A stretch of DNA of 64,000 nucleotides from Sungkyunkwania multivorans. Its GTDB lineage: Bacteria; Bacteroidota; Bacteroidia; Flavobacteriales; Flavobacteriaceae. Below, piece after piece: positions 17,515-25,686 of this stretch. Each line of letters starts with the position of its first letter. Position 1 is the first letter of the stretch. The notes beneath the pieces are model-generated. The model was not told where the DNA came from and did no database searches. It saw only the letters and a list, made by a program, of their open reading frames with translations. The stretch covers positions 1,054,001 through 1,118,000 of the forward strand of contig NZ_JBHTJH010000017.1 in the NCBI RefSeq assembly GCF_042675645.1, in the 5' to 3' direction. Position numbers and translations under genes: made by a program.

Positions 17515-19250
17515 GTGTGCTTGAGTATGTGCCCGATGGAACTCCTTTAAAATGCAATTTTGCCCTTTCTTGTGTTCCTGCAGAGATCAAGGTGACGAAC
17601 AACAGGAATGTGAAGCTCTATGGAGAAAAAATGGCTTCTATGGCAGATATTGTGCCAGAAGTAAATATTCCTTGTTTTGGTCAATGTAAGAATGGGCTTA
17701 AAAAATGTGTGCCTGTTCCAACGAAATGGGAAAATGTATCTTCCTTAACAACCGTTTCAGGGAATAGTTATCTATTAAGTGATAGTTATTTTATGTGTGG
17801 GCAAGGTGGTAAGGTTGAGGTGGATTTGGCCGTGACCTTCACCAAAGGGAAAGATAGTGCAATTGTCGATGATGACTCAAGTGCTGCCGGTTTGAGTTCC
17901 AACTCCACGGAGTCTAACAATTCTGGAAATAACGGCACCGGTGATTCGGGTTTGGAGGATGGAAGAAGAGGTGAAGAAAGTGTACATTCAGAGGAAGACC
18001 TTTCAAATTTGCCGATTACCATTCTTAATAAGACCGATGAAAAAGGACTTCGATATCTTGTCGATGAAGAATTACGCCGCGACGTGGCAAAGAATCAGGA
18101 TTATTTAAGAGATAATAATGATAGAACCTTTGCAGATGTTGGTTTTGAGTGTTTGGCAGACAATCCCACGCATTTGATGCCTGGCGTAGACTTTATGAGA
18201 GGTTGTTTTCCTCCTCCAAAAGTGGTAGATGGGCTAATAGCTATTCCAAGAGATTTTGTCATCAGTAGAGGGCAAGACGCCGTAGCATCTGTAACCACCG
18301 ACCTGTATGATCTGGGGGTAACGCTAATTGATCTAGGTAAAATAGGTCTTGAAAAGACGGGAGAAGCCATTGAAGTAGCACCAGAGGTCTATGAGAACCT
18401 TTCTAAGGCGAGTTATGAGGATTATAAGGAAATGGGTAATGCCATGCTAGAAAATCTCAAAGAACTTCCTGGAAAAATTGGAGATACAGTAGGTGAGGCG
18501 GCAAAAGGATGGGCAAAAGAAAAATGGCAAGATGTGAAGAATGCCTGGGGATCGACCAAAGACTTTGCCGCAGACCCATCCGCACTCAATGGATCTATTC
18601 TTTCTACAAATGTGCAAAAGATCATTCCAGAAGGGTTAAAAAGACCGGTCAAGACGATCAATGAGATCATCAAACCTAAGCAGGGAAAAGCGGCCTCTGT
18701 GGACGAACAGCAAGCCAGAAAGAAGAAACAGGAAGAGGAAGAGCAAAAAAGAAAAGAGGAGGAAGAGAAAAGAAAGAAGGAACAGGAAATCGATGATTTT
18801 GACGCAGAGAACGCAACTAATAAGGAAAGGGGTAACTATGGTGAAATAAGGGCCACTGAAAATTTAGTGGATAATCCAGACCTCAAAGATGCTGGATATG
18901 ATTTGGAAAGAATCGGAAATCCGGCACCGACAAGCCTAGACGACAAAATAAATAAAGGAATTGATGGAATATATATCAATAGAACACCCCCACCCGATTA
19001 TGTGATCGATGAGGCCAAGTTTAATACTGCTCGATTGGGAAAAACTTTAGACGGTAAGCAAATGAGCGATACGTGGGTGAAAGGGAGTGATAGACTGGCA
19101 GACCAGGTCGGGCCTGATATGGCAGATGATATTATGGATGCTTTAGATAATGGAACTGTTGACAAAATTATTAGCCGGGTAGATTCGAATGGAATTGTTA
19201 CTACTAAGAGACTTGATGCAGCTGGAAATATTATCGGAGATTTCCCATAA
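17511..19250 (+). CDS. DUF4280/PAAR-like T6SS effector with C-terminal PoNe-type PD-(D/E)xK nuclease
   Basis: A 579-residue multidomain effector. Residues 1-110 form a DUF4280 PAAR-like tip domain with many cysteines (PCFGQCKNGLKKC). The middle (about 115-400) is a linker with helical amphipathic segments, then a very Lys/Glu-rich coiled coil (about 398-428). The C-terminal toxin domain (about 436-579) has E445 (NYGE), D485 (GIDGIY), the E-A-K at 501-503 and GKQMSD at 515-520. This is the arrangement of a PD-(D/E)xK nuclease and matches the PoNe DNase toxin group, whose immunity family is encoded next. It would sit on VgrG and be fired into neighbouring cells to degrade DNA. Family assignment of the toxin is from motifs plus the immunity gene. 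Confidence 0.85.
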   Translation: MSVLEYVPDGTPLKCNFALSCVPAEIKVTNNRNVKLYGEKMASMADIVPEVNIPCFGQCKNGLKKCVPVPTKWENVSSLTTVSGNSYLLSDSYFMCGQGGKVEVDLAVTFTKGKDSAIVDDDSSAAGLSSNSTESNNSGNNGTGDSGLEDGRRGEESVHSEEDLSNLPITILNKTDEKGLRYLVDEELRRDVAKNQDYLRDNNDRTFADVGFECLADNPTHLMPGVDFMRGCFPPPKVVDGLIAIPRDFVISRGQDAVASVTTDLYDLGVTLIDLGKIGLEKTGEAIEVAPEVYENLSKASYEDYKEMGNAMLENLKELPGKIGDTVGEAAKGWAKEKWQDVKNAWGSTKDFAADPSALNGSILSTNVQKIIPEGLKRPVKTINEIIKPKQGKAASVDEQQARKKKQEEEEQKRKEEEEKRKKEQEIDDFDAENATNKERGNYGEIRATENLVDNPDLKDAGYDLERIGNPAPTSLDDKINKGIDGIYINRTPPPDYVIDEAKFNTARLGKTLDGKQMSDTWVKGSDRLADQVGPDMADDIMDALDNGTVDKIISRVDSNGIVTTKRLDAAGNIIGDFP

Positions 19251-19271
19251 CTTTATGACAAGTTTAAAAAC

Positions 19272-20012
19272 ATGAAAGTAAGAGACCAATTAAATACCTA
19301 CGAGGGCTATTTAGAGATCATCGAAAAGAACGATGGTTTTATCAGCAAACGTATAGATAAGATCAAAAAGCTTCAAGAGGATGAGCAAAGGGGAGTTCAG
19401 AATTACCCTAAAAGCAATGAGGAAATCATTTGTTCTACTTACGACACCCTCTTTAGATATCAATTCAGCAATTTAGTTGCTAAATATTCTTTAGGAGCAA
19501 ATGTTACAGCCATTAATAAGCAGTATCATACCCTATTGGAATTCATTGGACATGCTTGGAATAAAGAAAGTGGCTATATACAAATGGTAAATATGTTATC
19601 TATAGGGATATTGTTAGATATCGATAGAAAGCAGTTTGAAAAACTTCAAGCGCTGATCGATGAGGCTAGATTGGAAGATTACCTCATCGACCTTCTGATA
19701 AAGTCCTATAATAAAAGAAGAATGCTGAGCACAAACTTTCTCTGGAGAAACCCTTATGCCAGCATTGAAGGAATCGTAGAAATGTCAAAATCTGATAAGG
19801 AAGAGGCCTTAAGGAAATTGAAAGACTACTTAAAGAAGTGGTATAAAGCGATCGAGATCAAGACGCACGAAAGCAAATGGAATATACATACCGGTTATTG
19901 GTGTTGGGAAGCAGGGGCATTGGCTAAGATACTAGAACTGGATGATAGCCAATTAAAAGGGGAGCATTATTATCCCTATGATCTTGTTCATCGAGAAGAA
20001 GCGATGTCTTAA
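19272..20012 (+). CDS. PoNi-type immunity protein (DUF1910/DUF1911)
   Basis: A 246-residue cytoplasmic, helical protein. The N-terminal half resembles DUF1910 and the C-terminal half DUF1911, with the typical YWCWEAGALAKIL segment at about residues 209-221 and YYPYDLVH near the end. This family neutralises PoNe nuclease toxins by direct binding. It begins 21 bases after the toxin stop codon, as expected for a cognate pair protecting the producer and its kin. The assignment supports the DNase call for the upstream toxin domain. Confidence 0.88.
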   Translation: MKVRDQLNTYEGYLEIIEKNDGFISKRIDKIKKLQEDEQRGVQNYPKSNEEIICSTYDTLFRYQFSNLVAKYSLGANVTAINKQYHTLLEFIGHAWNKESGYIQMVNMLSIGILLDIDRKQFEKLQALIDEARLEDYLIDLLIKSYNKRRMLSTNFLWRNPYASIEGIVEMSKSDKEEALRKLKDYLKKWYKAIEIKTHESKWNIHTGYWCWEAGALAKILELDDSQLKGEHYYPYDLVHREEAMS

Positions 20013-20036
20013 TTAAAACTTCTTCGAACTACACAA

Positions 20037-20582
20037 ATGAAACGAAATAAATCTATTGTTGAACTGGCCAAATTAATGACAGAGGACCTCTTTGTACATC
20101 AAGAAGTCTTGCTGTCCATTAACGAACCTGAAGAGTACGTTCTTTCTTTCGAAAATGATTTGGCCAATCGTGGAATTGAAAAACCTGCGGCGAATCTTCC
20201 CTGGATAGCGTTGGTTGATGGTTTACGTAAGCGAAGTCTATTGTTTGAATTGGATTGGAAGGCAAATTTAGATGATATCCTTGATACATGTTTCGAGCTC
20301 TTGAAAGAACATCCAGAGTACGACGAAATACTTGAGGACCTATCTTTATTAGAGGATTACAATATTATAGAAGACGCTGAGGAGTCACTTCTATTCATTA
20401 ATGGCATTTTGATTCTCTATGGGGTTCAAGTTGTTGTTATTGATTTGAATAGCGACAGCTTACCATTAATGTTACTCCCAATTTATAGGATTGAAGAAGC
20501 CATGAGTTTAGCAAATAGCGCTGGCTATGGCGCACTAAAATTGTACTCTAAAGGCAGTTTTCACAATTCCTTTGAATCATAA
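20037..20582 (+). CDS. Acidic protein of unknown function (DUF6630-like) in the T6SS island
   Basis: A 181-residue acidic protein without signal peptide or membrane helix. The WIALVDGLRKRSLLFELDW segment resembles DUF6630 proteins found in toxin-immunity neighbourhoods, but I hold that only loosely. It follows the PoNi gene by 24 bases and precedes another unknown by 9, so all are likely co-transcribed. Possible roles are a second, orphan immunity protein or a housekeeping component of the island. Confidence 0.6.
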   Translation: MKRNKSIVELAKLMTEDLFVHQEVLLSINEPEEYVLSFENDLANRGIEKPAANLPWIALVDGLRKRSLLFELDWKANLDDILDTCFELLKEHPEYDEILEDLSLLEDYNIIEDAEESLLFINGILILYGVQVVVIDLNSDSLPLMLLPIYRIEEAMSLANSAGYGALKLYSKGSFHNSFES

Positions 20583-20591
20583 TAATAGTAA

Positions 20592-21140
20592 ATGAAAACC
20601 TACCTCAAAGACCCATTAAAGGTCATCGAAATACAAGGAGAGGACTTTAGTTACCTCAAAGCCAAGACTGCCTTTGATTCACTTTCGAGACACCAAGGTG
20701 TGTACATCGGCTTTTTAGACAGCTCTGATCAGGTCCTCATGTTTACATGGAAGGTGAAGGACCAATGGTTGGTAGAGCATCCCGTAGTTCTTCACAAATT
20801 GCATCAACAGCGTTATGCAACAGATGCCGATTGTCTTAACTTCATAAAGAAAATATATCAAGAATACGATATCGCTAGCTTTGAGGGTTTCTTGGACGTC
20901 CCCGTTGAAGAATTCACCCTCGACGAAATGCTAGCATTTCAAAGAGAAGACGAAATGCTCTTGCGAGGAGAGGATCCAGACGCACCTGCACCTAAAAAAC
21001 TATTGAAACATCAAGGGTCTAAAAAAAAAGGGATTCTCAGTATGGGCACGTCCGCTTCCCAGAAAGACAACACTGCTTCGAGATCAACGTCAATTCCAAG
21101 GGCAAACGACCAATCGGAGAGGGACTTTTTTCAATTATAG
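20592..21140 (+). CDS. Protein of unknown function, last gene of the T6SS island
   Basis: A 182-residue soluble protein. The first 120 residues look folded (YIGFLDSSDQVLMFTWKVKD), followed by an acidic stretch and a Lys/Ser-rich low-complexity tail (about residues 136-175) ending RDFFQL. I recognise no family. It ends 20 bases before a strong bidirectional hairpin that separates it from groEL. Immunity, adaptor or unrelated function cannot be distinguished. Confidence 0.55.
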   Translation: MKTYLKDPLKVIEIQGEDFSYLKAKTAFDSLSRHQGVYIGFLDSSDQVLMFTWKVKDQWLVEHPVVLHKLHQQRYATDADCLNFIKKIYQEYDIASFEGFLDVPVEEFTLDEMLAFQREDEMLLRGEDPDAPAPKKLLKHQGSKKKGILSMGTSASQKDNTASRSTSIPRANDQSERDFFQL

Positions 21141-21159
21141 CAAAATAAGGGTAAAAAAA

Positions 21160-21190
21160 GACCTGTCAGGTTTTTAAAACCTGACAGGTC
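21160..21190. terminator. Bidirectional terminator hairpin between the T6SS island and groEL
   Basis: A perfect 15-bp inverted repeat (GACCTGTCAGGTTTT and its complement) with a one-base loop, flanked by A and T tracts on both sides. It serves convergent transcripts from the T6SS island (plus) and groEL (minus). The GACCTGTCAGGTTTT arm may recur elsewhere in such genomes. Confidence 0.75.
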
Positions 21191-21244
21191 AAATAAATTA
21201 GTATAACCGCAAACAAGCTAATTATTGCCTGTGGCGGCTCGCCA

Positions 21245-22873
21245 CTACATCATGCCTGGCATACCGCCGCCCATTGGAGGCATTGGTGGTGCATCTTCCT
21301 TGATGTCAGTCAATGAGCACTCTGTAGTAAGGATCATTCCAGCTACCGATGCTGCATTTTCCAGTGCGATACGTGTAACTTTCGTTGGGTCGATGATTCC
21401 AGCTTCTAGCATATTTACATAAGATCCACCTTTGGCGTCGAAACCAAAGTCGGCTTTCCCGTCGATCACTTTGGCAACGACCACCGATCCTTCACCACCT
21501 GCATTTTCTACGATGGTACGTAAAGGCTCTTCAATCGCTCTTGCGATGATCTGTACTCCAGTGATTTCATCTGCATTTTCGGTCTTTATCTTGTCAAGCA
21601 CATTCTTTGCTCTTACCAAGGCAACGCCACCACCGGCTACGATGCCTTCTTCTACCGCTGCACGCGTTGCATGCAAGGCATCATCGATACGGTCTTTCTT
21701 CTCTTTCATTTCCACTTCAGAAGCAGCACCAGCATACAATACAGCTACGCCACCTGCAAGTTTTGCCAGACGCTCTTGAAGTTTCTCCTTGTCATAGTCA
21801 GAGGTAGTGGTTTCGATTTGTGCCTTGATTTGGTTGACGCGACCTTTGATATTGTCTGCATCACCACTTCCGTTTACAATAGTGGTGTTGTCTTTATCGA
21901 TGGTCACGGTCTCCGCAGTTCCCAGCATGCTGAGGTCCGCGTTTTCCAAGGAGAAACCTCTTTCTTCAGAGATCACCGTACCACCTGTAAGAATAGCGAT
22001 ATCTTCTAGCATTGCCTTTCTTCTGTCACCAAAACCAGGCGCCTTAACGGCAGCGATCTTCAAGCCTCCGCGTAGTTTGTTCACTACCAAGGTGGCCAAT
22101 GCTTGTCCTTCAACGTCTTCGGCTACGATCAATAATGGTCGTCCAGATTGTGCTACTGGTTCCAATACGGGAAGTATTTCCTGCAGGTTCGCGATCTTCT
22201 TGTCGAAAAGAAGGATATATGGATTCTCTAATTCGGCGATCATCTTGTCCGTGTCAGTCACAAAGTAAGGGGAAAGATATCCACGATCAAACTGCATTCC
22301 CTCTACAACGTCTACGTAGGTATCCGTTCCCTTTGCTTCTTCAACGGTGATCACACCTTCCTTACCAACCTTTCCAAAGGCTTCGGCGATCAATTCTCCA
22401 ATGGTATCATCATTGTTGGCGGAAATCGCGGCAACCTGCTTTATCTTTTCAGAAGAGTCACCCACTTCTTTGCTTTGCTTTTTAAGATCTGCCACTAAGG
22501 TTTCTACGGCCTTGTCGATTCCTCTTTTCAAGTCCATTGGATTCGCTCCTGCAGCCACATTCTTAAGTCCTTCTTTTACGATGGCCTGTGCCAAAACGGT
22601 CGCTGTGGTCGTTCCGTCTCCTGCAAGGTCGTTGGTCTTAGAGGCCACTTCCTTCACCATTTGCGCACCCATGTTCTCAAGTGCGTCCTCTAATTCTATC
22701 TCTTTAGCAACAGAAACTCCATCCTTGGTTACAGTCGGTGCCCCAAATGATTTGCTAATGATCACATTTCTTCCTTTTGGTCCAAGTGTCACTTTTACAG
22801 CGTCTGCCAGTTTATCTACGCCACGTTTTAGACCGTCGCGTGCTTCGATATCAAATTTTATGTCTTTTGCCAT
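21245..22873 (-). CDS. groL: Chaperonin GroEL (60 kDa)
   Basis: A 542-residue chaperonin subunit that folds proteins in a tetradecameric ring capped by GroES. Seen: the N-terminal ATP-site segment LGPKGRNVIISKSFG, AGDGTTTATVLAQ with the catalytic Asp region, VVEGMQFDRGYLSPYFVTD in the apical domain and the flexible GGM-rich tail. The length is canonical. The gene is separated from groES by an inserted four-helix-bundle gene rather than the usual few bases. Convergent with the T6SS island across a strong terminator. Confidence 0.99.
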   Translation of the reverse strand: MAKDIKFDIEARDGLKRGVDKLADAVKVTLGPKGRNVIISKSFGAPTVTKDGVSVAKEIELEDALENMGAQMVKEVASKTNDLAGDGTTTATVLAQAIVKEGLKNVAAGANPMDLKRGIDKAVETLVADLKKQSKEVGDSSEKIKQVAAISANNDDTIGELIAEAFGKVGKEGVITVEEAKGTDTYVDVVEGMQFDRGYLSPYFVTDTDKMIAELENPYILLFDKKIANLQEILPVLEPVAQSGRPLLIVAEDVEGQALATLVVNKLRGGLKIAAVKAPGFGDRRKAMLEDIAILTGGTVISEERGFSLENADLSMLGTAETVTIDKDNTTIVNGSGDADNIKGRVNQIKAQIETTTSDYDKEKLQERLAKLAGGVAVLYAGAASEVEMKEKKDRIDDALHATRAAVEEGIVAGGGVALVRAKNVLDKIKTENADEITGVQIIARAIEEPLRTIVENAGGEGSVVVAKVIDGKADFGFDAKGGSYVNMLEAGIIDPTKVTRIALENAASVAGMILTTECSLTDIKEDAPPMPPMGGGMPGMM

Positions 22874-22893
22874 TTTTTAATTATTTTGCTTTT

Positions 22894-23305
22894 GGCTCTC
22901 GGCTATAAGCTTTAAGCCAAATAATGTGGTTATTTTAATTTTCTCTTGAGTTGATAAATTTTTCTCTTTATCGTATTTATTTTCTCATTGAATTCTTCGA
23001 AAGAATTTTCATCGATTAAATTCAAATCCTTCGATAGTATTATAAGATACTCTGATTCAGAGGCCGACCCCAAAGCTATCGTTAAAAAGCGATTAAAATC
23101 AGCTTCACTGTCTCTGCCACACCCTTCACTAATATTGGTTGGGATAGAACTAGAGGCTCTTCTTAATTGAGAGATAATGCCGTACTGTTCATCTTTTGGA
23201 AATGAATTGGTAAGGCTGTATATGTTCAATGTGAACTGATGACTTAATTGCCAAATCTCATATTTCTTGAAATCCCTCATTTCTTATAGCTTACGGCCTA
23301 AAGCC
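22894..23305. other. IVS-like insertion unit inside the groES-groEL operon
   Basis: The unit between groES and groEL carries a four-helix-bundle gene flanked by an inverted repeat: GCTATAAG at 22902-22909 and CTTATAGC at 23283-23290, each embedded in related G/C-rich text (GGCTCTCGGC..., ...TTACGGCCTAAAGCC). The ends could pair in RNA. This resembles intervening-sequence elements known from 23S rRNA genes and intergenic regions, which encode the same protein family. Confidence 0.55.
22930..23280 (-). CDS. Four-helix-bundle protein (23S rRNA IVS / bAvd-like family)
   Basis: A 116-residue all-helical protein of the family first noted in intervening sequences of 23S rRNA genes and related to the Avd accessory protein of diversity-generating retroelements. 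Family marks: IWQLSHQFTLNIYSLTNSFP near the N-terminus, QLRRASSSIPTNISEGCGR in the centre and a C-terminal KRKIYQLKRKLK basic helix. It is intact and lies on the groES-groEL transcript. Function of free-standing members is unknown; nucleic-acid binding is inferred from the basic surface of relatives. The flanking inverted repeat suggests it arrived as a mobile unit. Confidence 0.9.
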   Translation of the reverse strand: MRDFKKYEIWQLSHQFTLNIYSLTNSFPKDEQYGIISQLRRASSSIPTNISEGCGRDSEADFNRFLTIALGSASESEYLIILSKDLNLIDENSFEEFNEKINTIKRKIYQLKRKLK

Positions 23306-23313
23306 CTTGGCAA

Positions 23314-23592
23314 CTATACAATCGCCAAAATATCGCTCTCGCGCATAATGAGGTAATCCACCCCTTCTAGCTTCAATTCAGTACCAGAATACTTTCCATA
23401 AAGTACAGTATCACCTTTACTTACGGTCATCGGTTCATCTTTCTTACCTGGACCTACCGCTACAACAGTCCCTTTTTGTGGTTTTTCTTTTGCGGTATCA
23501 GGAATAATGATTCCAGATGCAGTGGTGGTTTCAGCCTCCATGGGCTCGACGAGTACCCTATCTGCAAGTGGTTTGATGTTTACGTTAGCCAT
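23314..23592 (-). CDS. groS: Co-chaperonin GroES (10 kDa)
   Basis: A 92-residue co-chaperonin forming the heptameric lid of GroEL. Recognised by IKPLADRVLVEPMEAETTTA at the N-terminus (mobile loop including the SGIIIPD segment) and DTVLYGKYSGTELKLEG near the end. It is the first gene of the operon. Upstream are a candidate -7 box (TACTTTAT), a small palindrome overlapping that box, and a TGACATATTGT element that is also present upstream of miaB. No CIRCE element (the HrcA operator) is visible. Confidence 0.98.
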   Translation of the reverse strand: MANVNIKPLADRVLVEPMEAETTTASGIIIPDTAKEKPQKGTVVAVGPGKKDEPMTVSKGDTVLYGKYSGTELKLEGVDYLIMRESDILAIV

Positions 23593-23637
23593 TTTTTATG
23601 TTTTTGGTTTTAATTAGAATTTTCTGTGTTCACTTTA

Positions 23638-23678
23638 GGCATAAAGTATGCCAATCCTAGGATACTGACATATTGTAA
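23638..23678 (-). promoter_or_regulatory. Candidate groES promoter with palindromic operator and TGACATATTGT element
   Basis: Read on the minus strand, TACTTTAT (23648-23641) is a near-match to the -7 box. It lies inside the perfect palindrome GGCATA-AAG-TATGCC (23638-23652). About 24 bases upstream of the box is TGACA-TAT-TGTAA (23666-23678), a near-copy of the palindrome TGACATATTGTCA found upstream of miaB. The arrangement is consistent with a regulated heat-shock promoter, but no factor is known from this window. Confidence 0.45.
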
Positions 23679-23713
23679 ATAAAAATGCCAGCATTATGAC
23701 ATGCTGGCATTTT
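23674..23713 (-). terminator. Rho-independent terminator after secG
   Basis: A 13-bp perfect stem (AAAATGCCAGCAT and complement, 23682-23713) with a six-base loop, followed on the minus strand by a T-rich tract. It ends the lptE-TPR-secG transcript before groES. Confidence 0.75.
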
Positions 23714-23737
23714 CTATGAGTTTTATTTGTATCAAAA

Positions 23738-24079
23738 TTACTCTTGGTCTTGATTGTCATTCCCGGTCGGTGCAGGAGTGTCCTCCGCAGGGGTCGTTTG
23801 CTCGGTCTCCTGTCCAGAGAACACAGACTCTGGATTGTTTCCACCAGAACTGTTGGTCACATTTGCCAAAAGGATCAGTACGATTAAAAGTGTAGCCAAG
23901 ACCCAAGTACTTTTATCTAAGAAATCTCCTGTCTTTTGCACTCCTCCAATCTGCTGAGATCCACTTCCGCCAAAAGATGAAGAAAGACCTCCTCCTTTAG
24001 GGTTCTGTACCATGATCACTAACACCAACAAAAAGGATACGATGATGATCAGTGCTAAAAATATTGTGAACGTACTCAT
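23738..24079 (-). CDS. secG: Preprotein translocase subunit SecG
   Basis: A 113-residue inner-membrane protein with two membrane helices separated by the conserved loop VMVQNPKGGGLSSSFGGSGS, the hallmark of SecG, which assists SecYEG translocation. The acidic Thr/Pro-rich C-terminal tail is usual in Bacteroidota. It lies 6 bases after the TPR gene and is the last gene of that operon, followed by a strong hairpin terminator. Confidence 0.95.
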   Translation of the reverse strand: MSTFTIFLALIIIVSFLLVLVIMVQNPKGGGLSSSFGGSGSQQIGGVQKTGDFLDKSTWVLATLLIVLILLANVTNSSGGNNPESVFSGQETEQTTPAEDTPAPTGNDNQDQE

Positions 24080-24085
24080 TGTGAA

Positions 24086-25069
24086 TTAAGAATTATATTG
24101 TTGTAATTTTTTGATCGCTCGAATTTGGTCTGCAAAGAAACCACTTTTTTCTGGATATTTCAAACTTAAAATTTCGTAAGCTTGAATGGCTTTTTTATAC
24201 TTTTTTTGCTCTAAATATACCCGTGCCAACGTCTCTGTCATCAAGGCATTTTTTTCGACGCTATATTCTTCGGCAAGATTGGTTTTGGCACTCGGCTGTT
24301 TTGTTGGAACGATCTTGGGATTGTTAGAGATGAACTTGTCGATCATCGCAAATTTTTCAGCGCGACTATCTTCTTCCGGTACGGCGTTATCGAAATCCTC
24401 GCTCGAATCATCCGATTTCTCCTTATCTGCGCGCTCATCATCCCTGTTTATGGGCTTAAAGGTGGATAGTTTTAACCACTCATTGAACGAATGAGGCTCC
24501 GAAAGATCAAAATCCAAGGGCTTTCCAAGTTTCAACTTCTCCTCTAGCGGAACATATTTTAAACTATGAATAGCTTTTTCGGTAGCTTCTGTCAACGCTC
24601 TTTTTTGAGACTCTTCCTCAACGATCAATGGATGTTCAAATTCCAGTGCTTCCTCTTCTCCTTTTGGTTGAAAGAGCTGTGGGTCCAAAACTGCGGCCGC
24701 CTCTTCGATCTTTGTTTTTAGCGAGACCTCCATTCGTTGTTGTTGCGACAAGGTGACCTCTTCTGCAATTACCTTGATCTTGTTGATGTCGAAATCCTGT
24801 TTTTTTATTTTCTCAGCTGTTTTGTGCTGCTTGAATTTCTTTTTGGTAATAAAGTCGAAGAGTACACTACGGTCGTTGGTGAACGCAGCTGTTTTTTTTA
24901 AAGCGTCATTGTATTTAAAACTATCGGTAAGTTGCAAACCTTTTAGGTGAACGGCTCTTGCAGACTGAAAATAGGGATACTCTTTAAGGATCATCTCTAA
25001 TTCCTCCACCTGCTCGCTACTGCAGGCTTCTGGCTTTTGCAAAAGATATGTGAAATCTGAGATGTTCAT
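24086..25069 (-). CDS. Tetratricopeptide-repeat protein between lptE and secG
   Basis: A 327-residue soluble protein without signal peptide. The N-terminus (FTYLLQKPEACSSEQVEEL) and the C-terminal TPR unit (LARVYLEQKKYKKAIQAYEI, about residues 283-302) are conserved in flavobacterial proteins of this locus; the middle is acidic and low in complexity. Its start abuts the lptE stop without a gap and secG follows 6 bases later, so it is probably involved in or co-regulated with envelope biogenesis. Partners are unknown. Confidence 0.75.
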   Translation of the reverse strand: MNISDFTYLLQKPEACSSEQVEELEMILKEYPYFQSARAVHLKGLQLTDSFKYNDALKKTAAFTNDRSVLFDFITKKKFKQHKTAEKIKKQDFDINKIKVIAEEVTLSQQQRMEVSLKTKIEEAAAVLDPQLFQPKGEEEALEFEHPLIVEEESQKRALTEATEKAIHSLKYVPLEEKLKLGKPLDFDLSEPHSFNEWLKLSTFKPINRDDERADKEKSDDSSEDFDNAVPEEDSRAEKFAMIDKFISNNPKIVPTKQPSAKTNLAEEYSVEKNALMTETLARVYLEQKKYKKAIQAYEILSLKYPEKSGFFADQIRAIKKLQQYNS

Positions 25070-25591
25070 TTACCAATTAGCGAGTGATTTATTAAATATA
25101 TCCTGAGTGATGCGCTCAAAGATCACCTCATGGGCTTCGGCTTTCACTGTTTGTAATTGTTGATCCGCCCGAAAGTCGAAGAAGAATGAGAAACGCTGTT
25201 CGAAATCATCTTCTGGTCTTTTGGTATTGTAATATCTTACATTTACACTGATGGTCAGACGGTTTTGTGCCGCTGTCTGCTGTGCAGTTGCCGTCATTGG
25301 TGAAACACGGTACTCGGTGATCTCCCCTTCGTAAATGATGTCGCCATTACTGTCAGCAAATTCGAGGTTGGTCTGATTTTGAAGCAGGTCTTGTAATGCA
25401 ATGGTGAAATCGCGATCCAGACCGGGTTCAAATATAGACCCAGGGCTGCTTCCAGCATTATTCTGGAAGAAGTTCACCTGAAACGATTCTACATCTGCCG
25501 GAATGGAGGCGCCTGTAAAGGAATAAGCGCCGCAAGCCATGACCAAAACACAACTACTCAAGAATACGATGTGGTAAAAAAATCTTTTCAT
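25070..25591 (-). CDS. lptE: LptE family LPS-assembly lipoprotein
   Basis: A 173-residue lipoprotein with a lipobox near VMACG (Cys20), and the Bacteroidota LptE pattern YSFTGASIPADVESFQVNFF early in the mature part, EGEITEYRVSPMTATAQQTA in the centre and a C-terminal IFNKSLANW. LptE plugs the LptD barrel that delivers lipopolysaccharide to the outer leaflet. The first gene of lptE-TPR-secG, with its own perfect TATATTTG box about 36 bases upstream of the ATG. Confidence 0.9.
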   Translation of the reverse strand: MKRFFYHIVFLSSCVLVMACGAYSFTGASIPADVESFQVNFFQNNAGSSPGSIFEPGLDRDFTIALQDLLQNQTNLEFADSNGDIIYEGEITEYRVSPMTATAQQTAAQNRLTISVNVRYYNTKRPEDDFEQRFSFFFDFRADQQLQTVKAEAHEVIFERITQDIFNKSLANW

Positions 25592-25626
25592 TAAGAACGA
25601 GCTGTCGGTTTTTTGAAGACAGGTCC

Positions 25627-25634
25627 CAAATATA
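25627..25634 (-). promoter_or_regulatory. -7 box (TATATTTG) of lptE
   Basis: A perfect TAnnTTTG match on the minus strand in the 95-base gap between the sigma-54 activator gene and lptE, indicating that lptE-TPR-secG can be transcribed separately from the upstream gene. Confidence 0.6.
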
Positions 25635-25686
25635 AAGCAAAATGGTCGTTATCACCTGCCAATCTTTTGTTAAGCGTATTTGAATG

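Noticed and set aside
22347..22880. A 177-codon plus-strand ORF opposite groEL, and similar ones at 21432-22268
   Set aside because: They are antisense to the highly conserved groEL frame, have no promoter and arise from its codon pattern.
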